From Lineus longissimus (taxonomy: Eukaryota > Nemertea > Pilidiophora > Heteronemertea > Lineidae): a stretch of DNA of 64,000 nt. The position numbers and the translations under genes are program-made. The notes below the pieces were generated by a model, which had not been told where the DNA came from, did no database searches, and saw only the letters and a list, made by a program, of their open reading frames with translations. Positions 9,220-21,500 of this stretch are shown here, in pieces. The stretch covers positions 20,958,599-21,022,598 of the forward strand of contig NC_088309.1 of NCBI RefSeq assembly GCF_910592395.1, in the 5' to 3' direction. The first letter of the stretch is position 1, and each line of letters begins with the position of its first letter.

Positions 9220-12200
9220 ATGGGAAAAGATAAGCACCGGCCCCATAGGGACCGAGAGGAGGATCATGAAGAGAAAGGAAGTAGGTCATCAAAAAAGGAA
9301 GACTGGCATTCCAGCAAGCATCACAAATCTTCTCACAGGCACAAAAAACATGAGAAAAAACATCATCATAGGTCGAAGTCAGGAGATAAGGAACATAGTT
9401 CATGGTCTTTAGATATGGATCACTCACGTTATAGATCCAGGTCACGTGGTGAGGAACGATCACATCATAGATCACCTGACAAAGGACAATCACATAGATC
9501 TAGGTCACGTAGGTCTAGGTCACGTGGTGATGAACAGTCTGATCGTCATAGACCCAGACCTCGTGAAGGGAAACCGTCAAAGCATCATCACCCATTGCCT
9601 GATAAAAAACCGTCTCATTATAGATCTAGCTCACATGATGATGGCAAATCACGGCGTCATAGATCAAGATCACTTGGTGAGAGACAGTTTCATTATAGGT
9701 CTAGGTCACGTGATAAGGACAAATCTCAGCATCATTTGTCCAGATCACGAAATAAAGAACGGTCATATCATGGATCTAAATCAAACGATACAGGACAGAT
9801 ACATCCTAAATCTGAGTCAGTTGATACGGAGGAACCGTCTGATCATACATCTGGATCATACAATAAGGAACAGTCAGTTGATACGGAGGAACCATCTGAT
9901 CATACATCTGGATCATACAATAAGGAACAGTCTAGAAATGTTAGGGCTATGTCACGTGAAAAGAAACGGTCTGATCATCGTCAGTTTAGGTCACATGATG
10001 GAGAACAATCTCAGTTTCATAGAGCTAAATCATTAGATGAGGAATGCTCACAACATGCTCTATTGCTTTCAAAAGCCGATCAGCTGCCAGAATCTGATGC
10101 AGATACTAATGCAAGGATCTCCGATGCGGACGATGACCACGAGTTCGACTTTCAGGCTCACAGATTCGAATTGAATAAGATGTTTTTCAGAGATGAAGAT
10201 CTCATTGTCAGGTGTGTTGGTTTTCTTCCTCTACAGTAGTTCTTGTTGCGAGTGTTTGGCATGTGAAACTCAAGTTATGCGCTGAAATGTGAGGAGTCGG
10301 TGTAGAGACTTCATCTCTGAAGGTAGATGACAAGTCCATTACAAGCTCCTGGCATGTCAGTGGTGTTTCTCAGTTGGACAAAATGATAATGTCTTCTTAT
10401 CACAGCTGTTTACCTTCAATGATACATTTCTACACTGACTGTTAAATAACTCATCTTCAATATCATTAGGGGCACTGCAGAATACCGTGACTTTTGGACC
10501 TTTGTAGAAAAATATCAGAAGTTCAAAACGTTAAAGGTTTCCCAAGCAAGACAAGGTCAGTAAGTTATTGGTGCTTTTGCATGTAGTCAAAGTTTCTCTA
10601 AATGGCATTTGAAGTAAATAATGAAAACGTCACTCTATAAAGCCTCAAAACTTCAAAGCCAAAATCTAGTCTTAGTTTAGTTTGTTAAAAATTTCCAAAG
10701 CTACACTCAACTACAGTGCAGTACTCTTATTTGTTTCTCATTCAAAATAAAGGATTAAGATGTTTTTTTTGCTATAACCAAGCCAACAACTACATCAGTG
10801 CTGGACACCTCACTGGTTTGAGTGTGGCATTTAAAGTTAAGTGACTCAACCAAGGCCATACGTTACTGTGTTTTAAGAGGGACTTGAACCGACAATGTTC
10901 AGATCAGAAGGACAAATCCTCTTAAAAGTCAAACATATGTCTTTCCTTTCAGATCCGATCAGTAAAAGAGAAAAATCTGGAAGCAACAAGCTTAACTTGC
11001 CGAAAGAGTATGACAAGCGCTACAGGATAAATGTGTCCATCAAGACAAGGGATATAAAGTCATGGTATCGGGAAGGACCTGAGAGGGAAGACCGTGAGGA
11101 ACTGACCAGGAGAAGACTCGCACAATTTAGAGGCATTCTCCTGCATTACATTGACTTTTGTCAAAAACAGAAGGTAGCGACCATCTACATGTGAAAATAT
11201 TTTGGGGCTTCTTACTTGTGCTCAACCTGTGAAGGACAACAGTGTATGAATTGATGTTTGATGAAAAGAGTAATAAACATGATGTCTTCTTTGATTGTTT
11301 TCAGTTCGCCAAGCTTGCCAAAATCAAGAAAGACCAAGCCAATCTGCCCATGTATCAGTATAAGCAGACGGTGATTGACACGTTGAAGAACTACCAAGTT
11401 GTGGTTGTTGCTGGTGATACTGGCTGTGGCAAGTCTACCCAGGTCCCTCAGTATCTCCTTGGAGCAGGATTCAAGAAGATTGCGTGCACACAGCCGAGGA
11501 GAATAGCCTGTATCTCCTTGTGTAAGAGGGTAGGTTATGAGACCCTCAATGAGTTTGGAAAAGAGGTTGGATACCAGGTAAGATTGTTGTTTTAGAATCA
11601 AATTATCTGTCCATTTTTGATGTCACAGCTTGTGATAATTTTCTTGTCAACCTGATGTAATTCTTTTCAACTACAGTAGAACCTCCCTATCGAGGACACC
11701 CTCGGGACTGCCAAGTGCTGTCCTTAATAGAGAGGTGTCCTGATTAGAGAGGTCGAATTGAAAGGTAACAACGGTTTTGGGTTCAAACGTAGTGTCCTTA
11801 ATAGAGAGGGTTTCCCTAATAGAGAGGTGTCCACTAAATGAGATTCCACTGTAGTTTTGTCTTCATATTTTGATTTCAGGTTCGGTTTGAAAAAAGTAAA
11901 AATCTTGCTACAAAGGTGTTGTTCTTGACAGAAGGTAATGTTGATTTGTTATTTGTTCGCATATTAAGCCTTGGCTTGGGCACCTGTCCCAAAAAACTTG
12001 CCCCATTACTCCACAAGTTACAAGCCTGTTCTACGTTCTACTCTTTTTTTCACATTAAAACTAAAGACTCTAAGCTTTTGTGGCCTACATGTACAATGTA
12101 GCTTGTTAATAGGGTGGGTGTCCTGTTACAGAGGTGTCCATAAAGGGAGGTTCTACTGTAAAGGTGAAATCTTGCCCTTGTTTTTGTCATGACAGGTCTC

Positions 12201-15200
12201 CTGCTGCGACAGATGGCAACTGATCCATTACTTTCCATGTACGATGTGATCGTCATTGATGAAGTTCATGAGAGACACATACACACTGACTTCCTCCTCG
12301 GGGTATTAAAGTATCTCATCCAGCATCGTGATGACCTCAAGGTTGTCTTGATGTCTGCAACCATCAACATTGGACTGTTTAGTGGATATTTTGATGACTG
12401 CCCAGTAATCAAGGTACATTTAATTTCATAGAATGCTTCATCAAAGTTTTGATGCCTTACATATATTTTTTAATCACTTAGTGTTGGAAAGCAGGAATAA
12501 TTCTGATTTTAGAAAGACTTGTGCTGTGGTTTTAGGGTTAGTATGCTGTTCTGGCTTAGACTCTTGTTAACAGCTATGTGTTGACATTGAACCTGGCAAG
12601 CAGTTGATGCAGCAGTTGACACAGTCACATAAAAATTGGCAATGACTAGCTAATACCTGACTCACCTACACAACAGTTGGCAAGGCTATTCTGTGGAGCC
12701 TGGCTAGATTTCGGCCGAACAAGACAAATATCAAATTCAAACTGCAAACCATCAAATTCAAACTGCAAAATATTTCAAGAAGATATTCGGATTTCTGATC
12801 ATTCCAATCATTACGTCACTTCTTCAGGTACCTGGTCGCCTCTACCCCATCCAACTCGAGTATTGCCCAATCAAACTCGACGAGCAGACAGGAAAAACAG
12901 AACGACTCGATCCGCGACCATATCTTCGTATCATGCAGCTAATCGAACACAAGTACCCAACAACGGAGCGTGGTGATTTGTTGATTTTCCTGAGTGGCAT
13001 GACGGAGATCATGACGGTTGTTGAGGCGGCCAGGATGTTCGCTCAGCAGACCAAGCGATGGATTGTTTTACCTCTTCATAGTGCGCTGTCAATCAGTGAA
13101 CAGGATAAGGTCAGTTTTGCCCGGAACAAGTTACCTCACTTCCATCTTGCACACATTTGAACACATTTTGTGTTCTAGCGCTCCTTATTGCTTCATATGA
13201 CATCGCACAACACGGTTATTGTCACGTTCCTGAAAATGTCTCCAAAATGAAGCAGAGAACCAAAGAACCCATTGACTTATCTGATTATAGATGAATAAAT
13301 GAATAGTTTGACATGAGCTGTACAGGACCTCACACTACTCTGAGCTACACACTACTCTGGCCAAAAATTTAACAGCATTCAATAATTTTAAACCATTGTA
13401 CATCAAGTGTTCTTCAAATCTTTCTAGGTATTTGACATTGCTCCTGATGGTGTTCGAAAGTGTATCGTCTCCACTAACATTGCCGAAACATCCGTCACCA
13501 TCGATGGTGTACGCTTCATCGCAGATTCTGGAAAGGTGAAAGAGATGAGTTTTGATCCCAAGTGTAAGATGCAGCGGCTTCAAGAGTTCTGGATCAGTCG
13601 GGCGAGTGCTGAGCAGAGAAAAGGAAGAGCTGGTGAGTATATGAGGGAACCAACTTACCTACTCCTTGCCTGACGTCTGCTTCATTTCAACAGTTTCTGG
13701 ATCAAAAGGGCAAATGTTGGGCAGAAGAAAGGCAGAGCTGGTAAGCACACTATTATGTCCAATGACACGAGCCAAAGCTGGGCCCAGTCTTGGTGTGTAA
13801 GCAGTAGCTCACACTAAGTTATCAGGCCCCTTGAAGTATTCAGGGTGAAGCCTTCAGGCCAGTCTATTTGTCCTTTTTCCATTCAGGTCGTACCGGACCA
13901 GGCGTCTGCTTCAGGATGTATGATGAATCTGACTATGAAGCATTTCAAGAATATGCCACTCCAGAAATACAGCGAGTTCCGCTGGATTCCATTGTCCTGC
14001 AGTTGACTGCCATGGGTCTCCCTGACACAAGAAAGTAAGTAATAAGTGCAGTTTTAGCCAAGTGACGAGGCCAATTATTGGTGCTCTTCTGCAGATGAGA
14101 TGGATGAGACAAAAAGCTGTGGTCCCTTGTACCTGAGTGTCTATGCCATGGCAAGTAAAGATCCCCAATAGGTGAACAGTGGCCTATAGTGGACTCTATA
14201 CCTGGCAAAATCCAAAAGGGTATTGACGCCATTAATGATATGATGATGATATGATATTGATGTGCATGGTAAAAAAATGATCTACTATGCTTTAAACTCT
14301 GCTTTATTACAGGTTTCCTTTTATTGAGCCTCCAGCTGCTGAAAGCATAGAGAATGCCATCATATTCTTGAAAGAGCAGGGTGCTCTATCGGAGGAGGAG
14401 CACCTGACCCCCATTGGTGAGATGTTGTCACGGCTGCCTGTTGATGTCATCATTGGCAAGATGCTGATCATGGGCGCAATATTTCATGTAAGTAGGAAAG
14501 CTGTCGGTATAAAAAATATTCTAAAGTGACTGAATAAACAATTTTGCATCACTTAGGTCTGTTTTCAGATTCATTTGCATTTGCAATAGTTCTGAAATCA
14601 AAACCACTAAATCAAGCCAGTTTCATTTCCCTATCTTTGCATCTTGAGTCATCTGTAGACCACTGATGGGACCCCTCACATCTGCCTTATTAGCCCTTTA
14701 CATGGCTGCTTTCTGGTGATGGAATCAACCACTCACAAATCTCTCATCTCGTTTTCAGATGATTGATCCTGTCCTGTCCATTGCTGCAGCCATGAGTGTC
14801 CAGTCTCCATTCACACACAAGGCCTACCAAGACCATGATGCCATTGTAAGTTCCTTTTGATAAAGACTATTTATTATTTCTTGCTCAAACTAATGGGGAT
14901 ATTGAGAAGTGAGCACAAAATGATCTTGTCCGCAGAAAAACATGGATGTTAAAAACTGCCCAATCAGTGACAGGGGTGATGCTTAAAAATGTTGTAAATA
15001 CCCCAGCTGCCTCAGAGAGAAGATCGTGTGTGTCAAATATTTGTTGAAATGTAAATGAATTTCTTATCATTTTAGGCAGCAAGGAAGTCCTTGGAGTCCG
15101 AACATGGTGACCCGTTGACGTTACTAAATACATTTGATGAATGGCTACAGGTGAAAGCAGACGGACACGGTAGCAAGAAGTGGTGTCGCAGACGATGTCT

Positions 15201-18200
15201 TGAGGAGCAGAGATTTTATGAGATCACCAAACTCAAGCAACAGTTCAAAGACTTGTTAAAGGTAATTTGGGACACTTCTGATGCTCCCTCATTTGTCTGT
15301 CGAACTTTTTTTTAAATTAACGGTATCAAGGCTCAGGCCTTAATCTTGGTCACGAAGGTATTCCCAATCTGCGTCCAACTGAATCAGATTTGGAACAGAA
15401 CTTTAATAAGGACAGCATTTGTCAGTCCTAGGGTGTTCCTAATAGAGAGGTTAAACTGTTTACTGTAAATATTTCGTTATTTGCAGGACCACAAACTGAT
15501 GCACAATGACAAGGACATACCTCGCTATTACACCAGTGAGGAGAGAAAGAAGCGACACGGTGACAGGAAACGCCTCTGGGAACTCAAGAAGGAAGAAGAC
15601 AAGAATAGAAAGAGGAGGAAAGTCCTGAAACTCGATGCAGATGTAAGAACTATACTAAAACACTTGGCTCGTTTTTCACTGGTGTTTACAAAATTTATTC
15701 TATTTTAAATATTTTTGCTCGTTCTCAATAAACAGGATGGTGGCATGGACAGGGTGACAGAAAAGGAGGCCATGAAAAATGTGCATAACAGACCATTAGG
15801 AAAACGTGCATGAAAAAAAACCTCTACTGATCATTCTGTCCAAATAGACAGTTGACTTTAATCAGAGCTGGTGCCAGTACGCATTCTTAATTGATGTTAG
15901 GCCTATGTAGCCTACAACCCGTTTTGCTAAATGGAATGGTTTTAAACGATAGCGTTAAAAAGTTTTTGTCTTTCAGGAATACACAATTGAACAATCGGGG
16001 GATGAAGAAGGGGAAGAAGATGTTAAAGACCTTGAGTTCCGTCTGACACACGACCTGGATAAGACAGAAGATCAATCGAACTCTGTCCGAAACTTCACGT
16101 ATCGAGACATCACCATGTTGAAGGTGATCCTGTGTAGTGGGCTCTACCCGCAGGTTGCTATTGCTGATGAGTGTAACTCATATAGGCGAGATTCAGATCA
16201 GGCATTTCATACTAAGGTATAAGTTTTAAGATACAAGGATTTCCACAAAGCCCTTGGAACGCTAACTCGAATGCCTTTCACATCGTTCGGCATCATGGTC
16301 AGGAGGTTGAACAGTGGGATAGGCGTTCACATTGGCATTTCTGGGCTTTGCGAAACTCCCCAGTAAAAACATTTTGATAAGATATTGAGTCAAGAGCATG
16401 TGAGCTACTTGGCTCATTTTTTGGCTCTTTAAACAATATTTGGGCGATTTGAACTGTTTGAAGGAACCGGGAGGAAACCTACGCTGTCTGAGATGGGTCC
16501 TGACCGGATATCAAACTTACCATTTCTTCATAATGAGACCGTACCATAGCGATGTTATGGATGTGTTCTTTGATTTCAGATGAAACCCTTTGTCCTCCTC
16601 CATCCGAACAGTACCTTTGCACATCAGCCTGATCTTCTTGAACTGAAGCTCAGTGATAAGGAATCTGCTATGGAAAAGAAGGAAATCTTCTCCCACAAGC
16701 ATGAGTTGCTGCTTTATGGGTAGGTATTTTTGTTTTTGTTGAAGTTAGTGTTGGAGTCTATGTACATGTACATGTAGTGTCTCAAAAAGCAAATAGTGAA
16801 GACATATTTCCTATATGTTCTCCTAATACATTCGAAACTAACCTATATCAAATTGATTACTTTTTCAGCTCCCTGCTCGAGACAACCAAACCATACCTAT
16901 GCAACCCAATGAGAGTCCCTGCCCTCCAGACACTGCTGCTATATGCCCAGAGCTTAGACACAAACAGTGATTTGACCAGGATCATATGCGATGGTTGGTT
17001 GGAAATTAAATTTGCTGACGTCGAGAGTGCCGAGCAGAGCGTTTCTAGTGTCATCCACTTGAGGACCACGTGGCACAATGTGCTGACGTTGAGGTTAAAG
17101 GGTAGGTACAGTTGGTCATGCTACTCCGTCTGCTTTATCTGTATGTCATTGTATTACACAGTTTGCCAACGAGGTTTATTGCCAAGGTTGATTGTCCTGA
17201 TCACAATAGTGTAACGATATGTCAGATACATCCTTAAAAGAGTGTTATAAAATGGCTTTCTTGATGCCAGTTACGGCATCTTGGTCATCTTAATTCATTA
17301 AAACAACATATTTGTAGATTTTTATGCACCAAAATGTGCTTCAAATAGACACATTTGCTCAGCAAATCCTGTCAAGATAAACTTGGAAAAACTTGCATTG
17401 AACATGACCCAGTCTTACATTTCTTCACTCCCATACAGATACATTTGAAAAGATGGATAAAGATGCACCAGTTCAACCAGCAGCTAAAAGACTGGAGCGG
17501 ATTCTGGCCACCAAGCTCACCGAGTTCCTTGATAGTAAAGTGGAGTATTCTGTGAGGAAGGTGTTTGCTGCTGAGATGAAACACATGTACCGAGGCATGG
17601 AGAAGGCTGCAACCAGTTGTGGTACGTATTAGGAAAACATCAGGCTTGTGCATCCTTCATACTAGGATTGTTGCTTGGATATCTCACGTACAGGGATTTG
17701 CAGTTACTCACTGTGCTGACTGGGGGCATTGTTAAATCGGCAGACGGCCCATGCGAGTTTCCCCAATAACAGATCAAAATATCAAGGCTCCTAGAGTCGA
17801 TAGATTGTCCTCTACTTCTATAGAGCTTTGTGCTGATGCCCATTTCTATATATCTCCTTTAGATTCCAAAACATTGGAAGTGTTGAAGGACGTGATGAAG
17901 TCCTCATCTGGCAGTCCGCATCCTGTCAAAGGGGGAAATAGGATCAACCACTATCTCAACTACGACTGGTGAGTTTATAATTATGGAATTTCTATATATT
18001 TATTCTTTCAATTCGTTGCGCTGATATGCAAGTTACCAGGTCACAACCAGGTTATTGAAAGTAAAGCCGAAGTGAATTTTCATATCATCATGACCCAGTC
18101 CCTTGACTCTGCATATTAGTGACCTGAAGATCTCCAATTAGACCCGTAAATTTTACCTATAGTCACCCTTAATGATAATGGCTGATGTTTGTGGTCAAGG

Positions 18201-18762
18201 CGTCATTGAACCTGAATTTTCCTTCATATTTTCAGTCTGCTAGATGCAGCCTCAGCTTCAGTGTGGGGAGAGTACACCACTTACCTCCAGAAACACTGGA
18301 CCTGCCCCAAATGTAATGAGACCATGATAGTCACAGTGATGGAGAGGTTGACGCACCAGGCAGAGTGTGGCGGCAAAGATGAGGGTAAGTGGTCGAAACC
18401 AGAGGACATAATGCTCCTTGTGAGGGACTGTACAAACGTTTAGCCTCATAGCCTAGTGGTTGCTGACTACCAAGCAATAGGCACCTCTTTATGTATCAAA
18501 AGTCAGTATCTACTGTCATTGGCCTCCTGTCTGCAGTCAGTAGATTGTCACAAGTTTTGTTGATATCATTTTTGTGAAGATTGATGCCTTGTTTTTTTCA
18601 GAGGCCAAGATGGAAGAGCAGGAGGAGGAAGAGACCAAACAAGCTCAGCTTGACCCGTTCAGAAAACCTTATTCGTGTCCCGTTTGTGATCAGGAGTTTT
18701 TATTTACTCCAACAGAGATTCTTAAACATAGGAAAACACATCAAACGACTGCCGTCAAATGA
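9220..18762 (+). CDS. DHX34: ATP-dependent RNA helicase DHX34 with an RS-rich N-terminal extension, 1431 aa, 20 exons
   Basis: Exons: 9220-10211, 10470-10555, 10953-11173, 11305-11577, 11880-11934, 12196-12413, 12828-13109, 13428-13632, 13887-14034, 14313-14487, 14759-14845, 15076-15261, 15487-15642, 15977-16216, 16580-16719, 16869-17101, 17439-17621, 17863-17968, 18236-18384, 18602-18762; all phases agree and the sum is 4296 nt. An in-frame TAA at 9211 fixes the start. Motif [10 protein letters not shown] is at 470-478, motif II DEVH 564-567, SAT 596-598, STNIAET 724-730 and QRKGRAGRTGPG 772-783. The C-terminus has two CxxC finger-like modules (WTCPKC, YSCPVC...H...H) typical of DHX34. The family acts in nonsense-mediated decay, promoting UPF1 phosphorylation through SMG1. 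Residues about 60-275 are RS/RD/SH repeats absent from the shorter vertebrate protein, and may target it to splicing-related bodies (inference). Confidence 0.97.
9817..9930 (+). repeat. 57-bp in-frame tandem duplication in the DHX34 RS region
   Basis: Two adjacent copies (9817-9873 and 9874-9930) encode the same 19 residues beginning [10 protein letters not shown]. They differ by a single silent base, so the duplication is recent. Confidence 0.9.
10800..10900 (-). mobile_element. Possible tRNA-derived SINE fragment in DHX34 intron 2
   Basis: On the minus strand the sequence GGTTCAAGTCCC (B-box-like) precedes a stretch ending in TTAACTTTAAATGCC, similar in style to other SINE tails in the window. 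It is short and degenerate. Confidence 0.3.
11672..11853. mobile_element. Full-length Tc1/mariner-like MITE in DHX34 intron 4
   Basis: A 178-bp element (11674-11851) begins CAGTAGAACCTC and ends GAGATTCCACTG, imperfect terminal inverted repeats, flanked on both sides by TA. Inside are repeated AATAGAGAGGTGTCC-type motifs. CAGT ends and TA duplications are typical of Tc1/mariner elements; there is no coding capacity. Related pieces occur at 12107-12160, 15400-15477, 28176-28380, 44129-44160, 53255-53306, 56787-56943 and 58355-58511. Confidence 0.75.
12107..12160. mobile_element. 3' fragment of the TA-flanked MITE family, DHX34 intron 5
   Basis: It shares the GAGGTGTCCATAAAGGGAGG motif and ends GGTTCTACTG followed by TA, matching the 3' end of the element at 11674-11851. 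Confidence 0.65.
13694..13740 (+). pseudogene. Decayed copy of the 3' end of DHX34 exon 8 inside intron 8
   Basis: Bases 13695-13740 align without gaps to the last 46 nt of exon 8 (13587-13632) with 36 identities, and a donor-like GTAAGC follows at the matching place. In the exon frame it reads [16 protein letters not shown] against [16 protein letters not shown] of helicase motif VI. An acceptor-like CAACAG precedes it. Used as an exon it would not keep the frame with exon 9, so it is probably a dead partial duplication. Confidence 0.75.
14095..14262. repeat. Probable SINE-like repeat with ATG-rich tail in DHX34 intron 9
   Basis: A compact segment ending in a run of GATGAT/ATGATATG units just before the end of the intron. 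It looks like the tail half of a short interspersed element. I saw no second copy in the window, so the call rests on style only. Confidence 0.3.
15400..15477. mobile_element. Fragment of the TA-flanked MITE family, DHX34 intron 12
   Basis: Contains GGTGTTCCTAATAGAGAGGTT and a terminal TACTGTA, diverged from the full-length copy at 11674. Confidence 0.5.
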
Positions 18763-19046
18763 TAGATCAAAGATGGGCTCTACCACTACTTTGCCGTAAA
18801 GTTCCTACCATTGACCTTGACAATAGGTTTGGTTGTTCCCTCAATGAATGGACTAACGGATCAGGAAATTGTGCAAAAGCTCAGAAGGAATCATAATGTG
18901 TAAAATTATGTGGTTTGTAGAACCACTATGCACAGACTTGTTATCATGAATTGTTTTTGTTACCAATAAATCGTTTCTATTAATCAAAGAAGCACGATTT
19001 TCTTTCAATGTCCCAATTTCCAGCTCATCTTGCCCAAGTTCAGGCT
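18763..19046 (+). other. DHX34 3'UTR with poly(A) signal
   Basis: AATAAA at 18965-18970, about 205 nt after the stop, is the only good signal before the repeat block that follows. Confidence 0.7.
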
Positions 19047-19054
19047 GTAAACAT

Positions 19055-20166
19055 CAGTCTACCGTATCAATGAGGACATCACAATCTCTCCAAAACACAT
19101 AGATTATGATTTTCATCTTGTCACCTCCAACCCCTCTCTCCACCATATCCATAAGGACATCACAACCTCTCATAGACACAAAGCTTACGATGTCCGTCTT
19201 ATCACCTCCAATCCGTCTCCCCACCATATCCATAAGGACATCACAACCTCTCATAGACACAAAGCTTACGATGTCCGTCTTGTCACCTCCAATCCGTCTC
19301 CCCACCATATCCATAAGGACATCACAACCTCTCATAGACACAAAGCTTACGATGTCCGTCTTGTCACCTCCAATCCGTCTCTCCACCATATCCACAAGGA
19401 CATCACAACCTCTCCCGAACACATAGATTACGATGTCCGTCTCGTCACCTCCAATCCATCTCTCCCCCATATCCACAAGGACATCACATCCTCTCCCGAA
19501 CACATATATTACTATGTCCGTCTCGTCACCTCCAACCTGTCTCTCCACCATATCCGTAAGGACATCACAACCTCTCCCAGACACATAGATTATGATGTTC
19601 GTCTTGTCACCGCCAATCCGTCTCTCCACCATATCCATAAAGGCAACGCAACCTCTCCCGGACCTCCAATCCTTCTCTCCACCCTATCCATAAAGGCAAC
19701 GCAACCTCTCCCGGACCTCCAATCCTTCTCTCCACCCTATCCATGAGACATCACAACCTCCCTCGGACACATACTAGATTACGATGTCCATCTCGTCACC
19801 TCCAATCCGTCTCTCCACCATAACCATAAGGACAGCCCAACCTTTCCCAGACACATAGATTACGATGTCCGTCTCGTCACCTCCAATCCGTCTCTCCACC
19901 ATATCCATAAGGACATCACAACCTCCCTCGATCACATAGATTACGATGTCCATCTCGTCACATCCAATCCGTCTCTTCACCATATCCATAAGGAAATCTG
20001 AACCTCTCCCGGATACATAGATTACGATGTCCGCCTTGTTACATCTAATCCATCTCTCTACCATATCAATAAAAACATCACAACCTCTCCCGGACACGTA
20101 GATTATGACGTTCGGCGTGTCATCCAACTCCAATCCGTCCCTCCATCTTTTCTTTGAAGATATCAC
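19055..20166 (-). repeat. Left arm of a fold-back pair: about 13 copies of an 81-bp coding-length minisatellite
   Basis: The unit is 81 bp (27 codons) and stays open on the minus strand, giving repeats such as CDVLMDMVERRIGGDKTDI. Three central units are almost identical (about 19140-19390). Two shortened units with a 53-bp period lie at about 19632-19740 and interrupt the frame. At its inner end the array joins a unique segment reading KKRWRDGLELDD, which is also found inverted in the right arm. Real expression is unproved. Confidence 0.9.
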
Positions 20167-20690
20167 AACCTTTACGGTACCGACGCCTTTTTTACACTGT
20201 TCGTCTTGTCACACCCAACCTGCCTCTCTATCCTACCGGTCAATCTGATGGCAATGTAGCAATCATTCAATTACAACGAGCTCAAACCTTCACAATATAA
20301 CATGTGCAAGTCGCCACAGGATTGTCCATCTCCTCGATCATTCCAGAGACATTGTCACAATCAATCACAGCGTTGAGGTGGATCGCATCTACAGCCGAGA
20401 GAGAAGGGTTCAATTGTAGAGGTCTAATACTATGTCCTTCATGGTTTCTGTGGGAGGTTTTGATATCCTTAGGCCCTCTAGAGGAAGACAAAATATTTCA
20501 CAATATCATGGACACTCCTGTGGTCAACGTGTAACCTGTTAGCCTATGCCCGAGTTTTTGAGTCTATTGTGATCTATTGCGACATTGTCCCCAGATTGCA
20601 CAAGGAATCATCAGGTAGATTGATATTTGAACTCCTGTTGGCAACTTATACAGGTCGTTTTGAGCGGGTTTCGATTCATTGATGGTGACA
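20167..20690. other. Spacer between the arms of the fold-back minisatellite
   Basis: About 520 bp of unique sequence. There is no recognised domain and no transposase frame. A possible acceptor (GGCAACTTATACAG) lies at about 20652 just before the open frame of the right arm. Confidence 0.5.
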
Positions 20691-21146
20691 TTTCCAAGAA
20701 CAAGTCAAATGTTCTCATTGCTTGCTTGAAGAAATGGTGGAAGGACGGATTAGAGGTGGATGAGGATATGATGCCGAACATCATAATCTACGTGTCTGGG
20801 AGAGGTTGTGATGTCCTTATGGATATGGTGGAGAGATGGATTGGAGGTGACAAGACGGACATCGTAATCTTTGTGTTCGGGAGAGGTTGTGATGTCCTTA
20901 TTGATGTGGTGGAGAGACGGATTGAAGGTGACCAGATGGACATCGTAATCTACGTGTTCGGGAGAGGTTGTGATGTCCTTATGGATATGGTGGAGAGGCG
21001 GATTTGAGGTGACAAGACGGACATCGTAATCTATGTATCCGGGAGAGGTTCTGATGTCCTTATGGATATGGTGGAGAGGCGGATTGGAGGTGACAAGACG
21101 GACATCGTAATCTATGTGTTCGGGAGAGGTTGTGATGTCCTTGGCC
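20690..21146 (+). repeat. Right arm of the fold-back pair: unique lead-in plus five 81-bp units
   Basis: A plus-strand open frame starts with KKWWKDGLEVDE and continues into copies of CDVLMDMVERRIGGDKTDI. The 81-bp period is visible from the GTTGTGATGTCC motif at about 20805, 20886, 20967, 21048 and 21129. It is the reverse complement, with drift, of the left arm, including the lead-in. A TGA at about 21004 breaks the frame once. The lead-in plus unit has the look of death-fold helices (W in ...LKKWW..., GRGCDVLMDMVE), but this is a weak resemblance. Confidence 0.85.
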
Positions 21147-21500
21147 AGATCAGATCAGACCGACGACGACGACGACGACCATTAAAATTTATCACACTTT
21201 CTTGGATTTCACTTTTGGCCCCCTGGTGGCCAAGTCGAGAATCAGACCGGACTGAAATTCAGGGTCAGAGGTCAGCTGACCTAGGGGTCCTTTGTACCAA
21301 GTCTCAAGTTCATAGCCTTAGGGGTTAACAAACGTTCCACAGTTACGCTCAAATGACCTTGAGCATGATGTATACAAAGTTTCAGGTTCATAGCACAAGC
21401 GGTTAAGAAACGTGCCACAGGATACAACAGACGACAACGACGACAACGGACACAGAGCTATCGTATAGACTCCCCTACGGTGAGCCAATGATGTCACATC
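21147..21500 (+). repeat. Dispersed repeat with GAC-rich runs and a duplicated internal motif
   Basis: GACGACGACGACGAC at about 21160-21177, then two diverged copies of a motif of the type AGTTCATAGCCTTAGGGGTT (about 21307 and 21388), then ACGACAACGACGACAACGG and CTCCCCTACGGTGAGCC. This architecture is common in interspersed repeats of marine invertebrates. It abuts the fold-back minisatellite directly. Confidence 0.5.

Noticed and set aside
9446-10036. 196-codon frame inside DHX34 exon 1
   Set aside because: A shadow of the repetitive RS-coding sequence in another frame.
19055-20166. Genuine leucine-rich or ankyrin-type repeat protein
   Set aside because: The unit does not match those consensus patterns, and shortened units break the frame.
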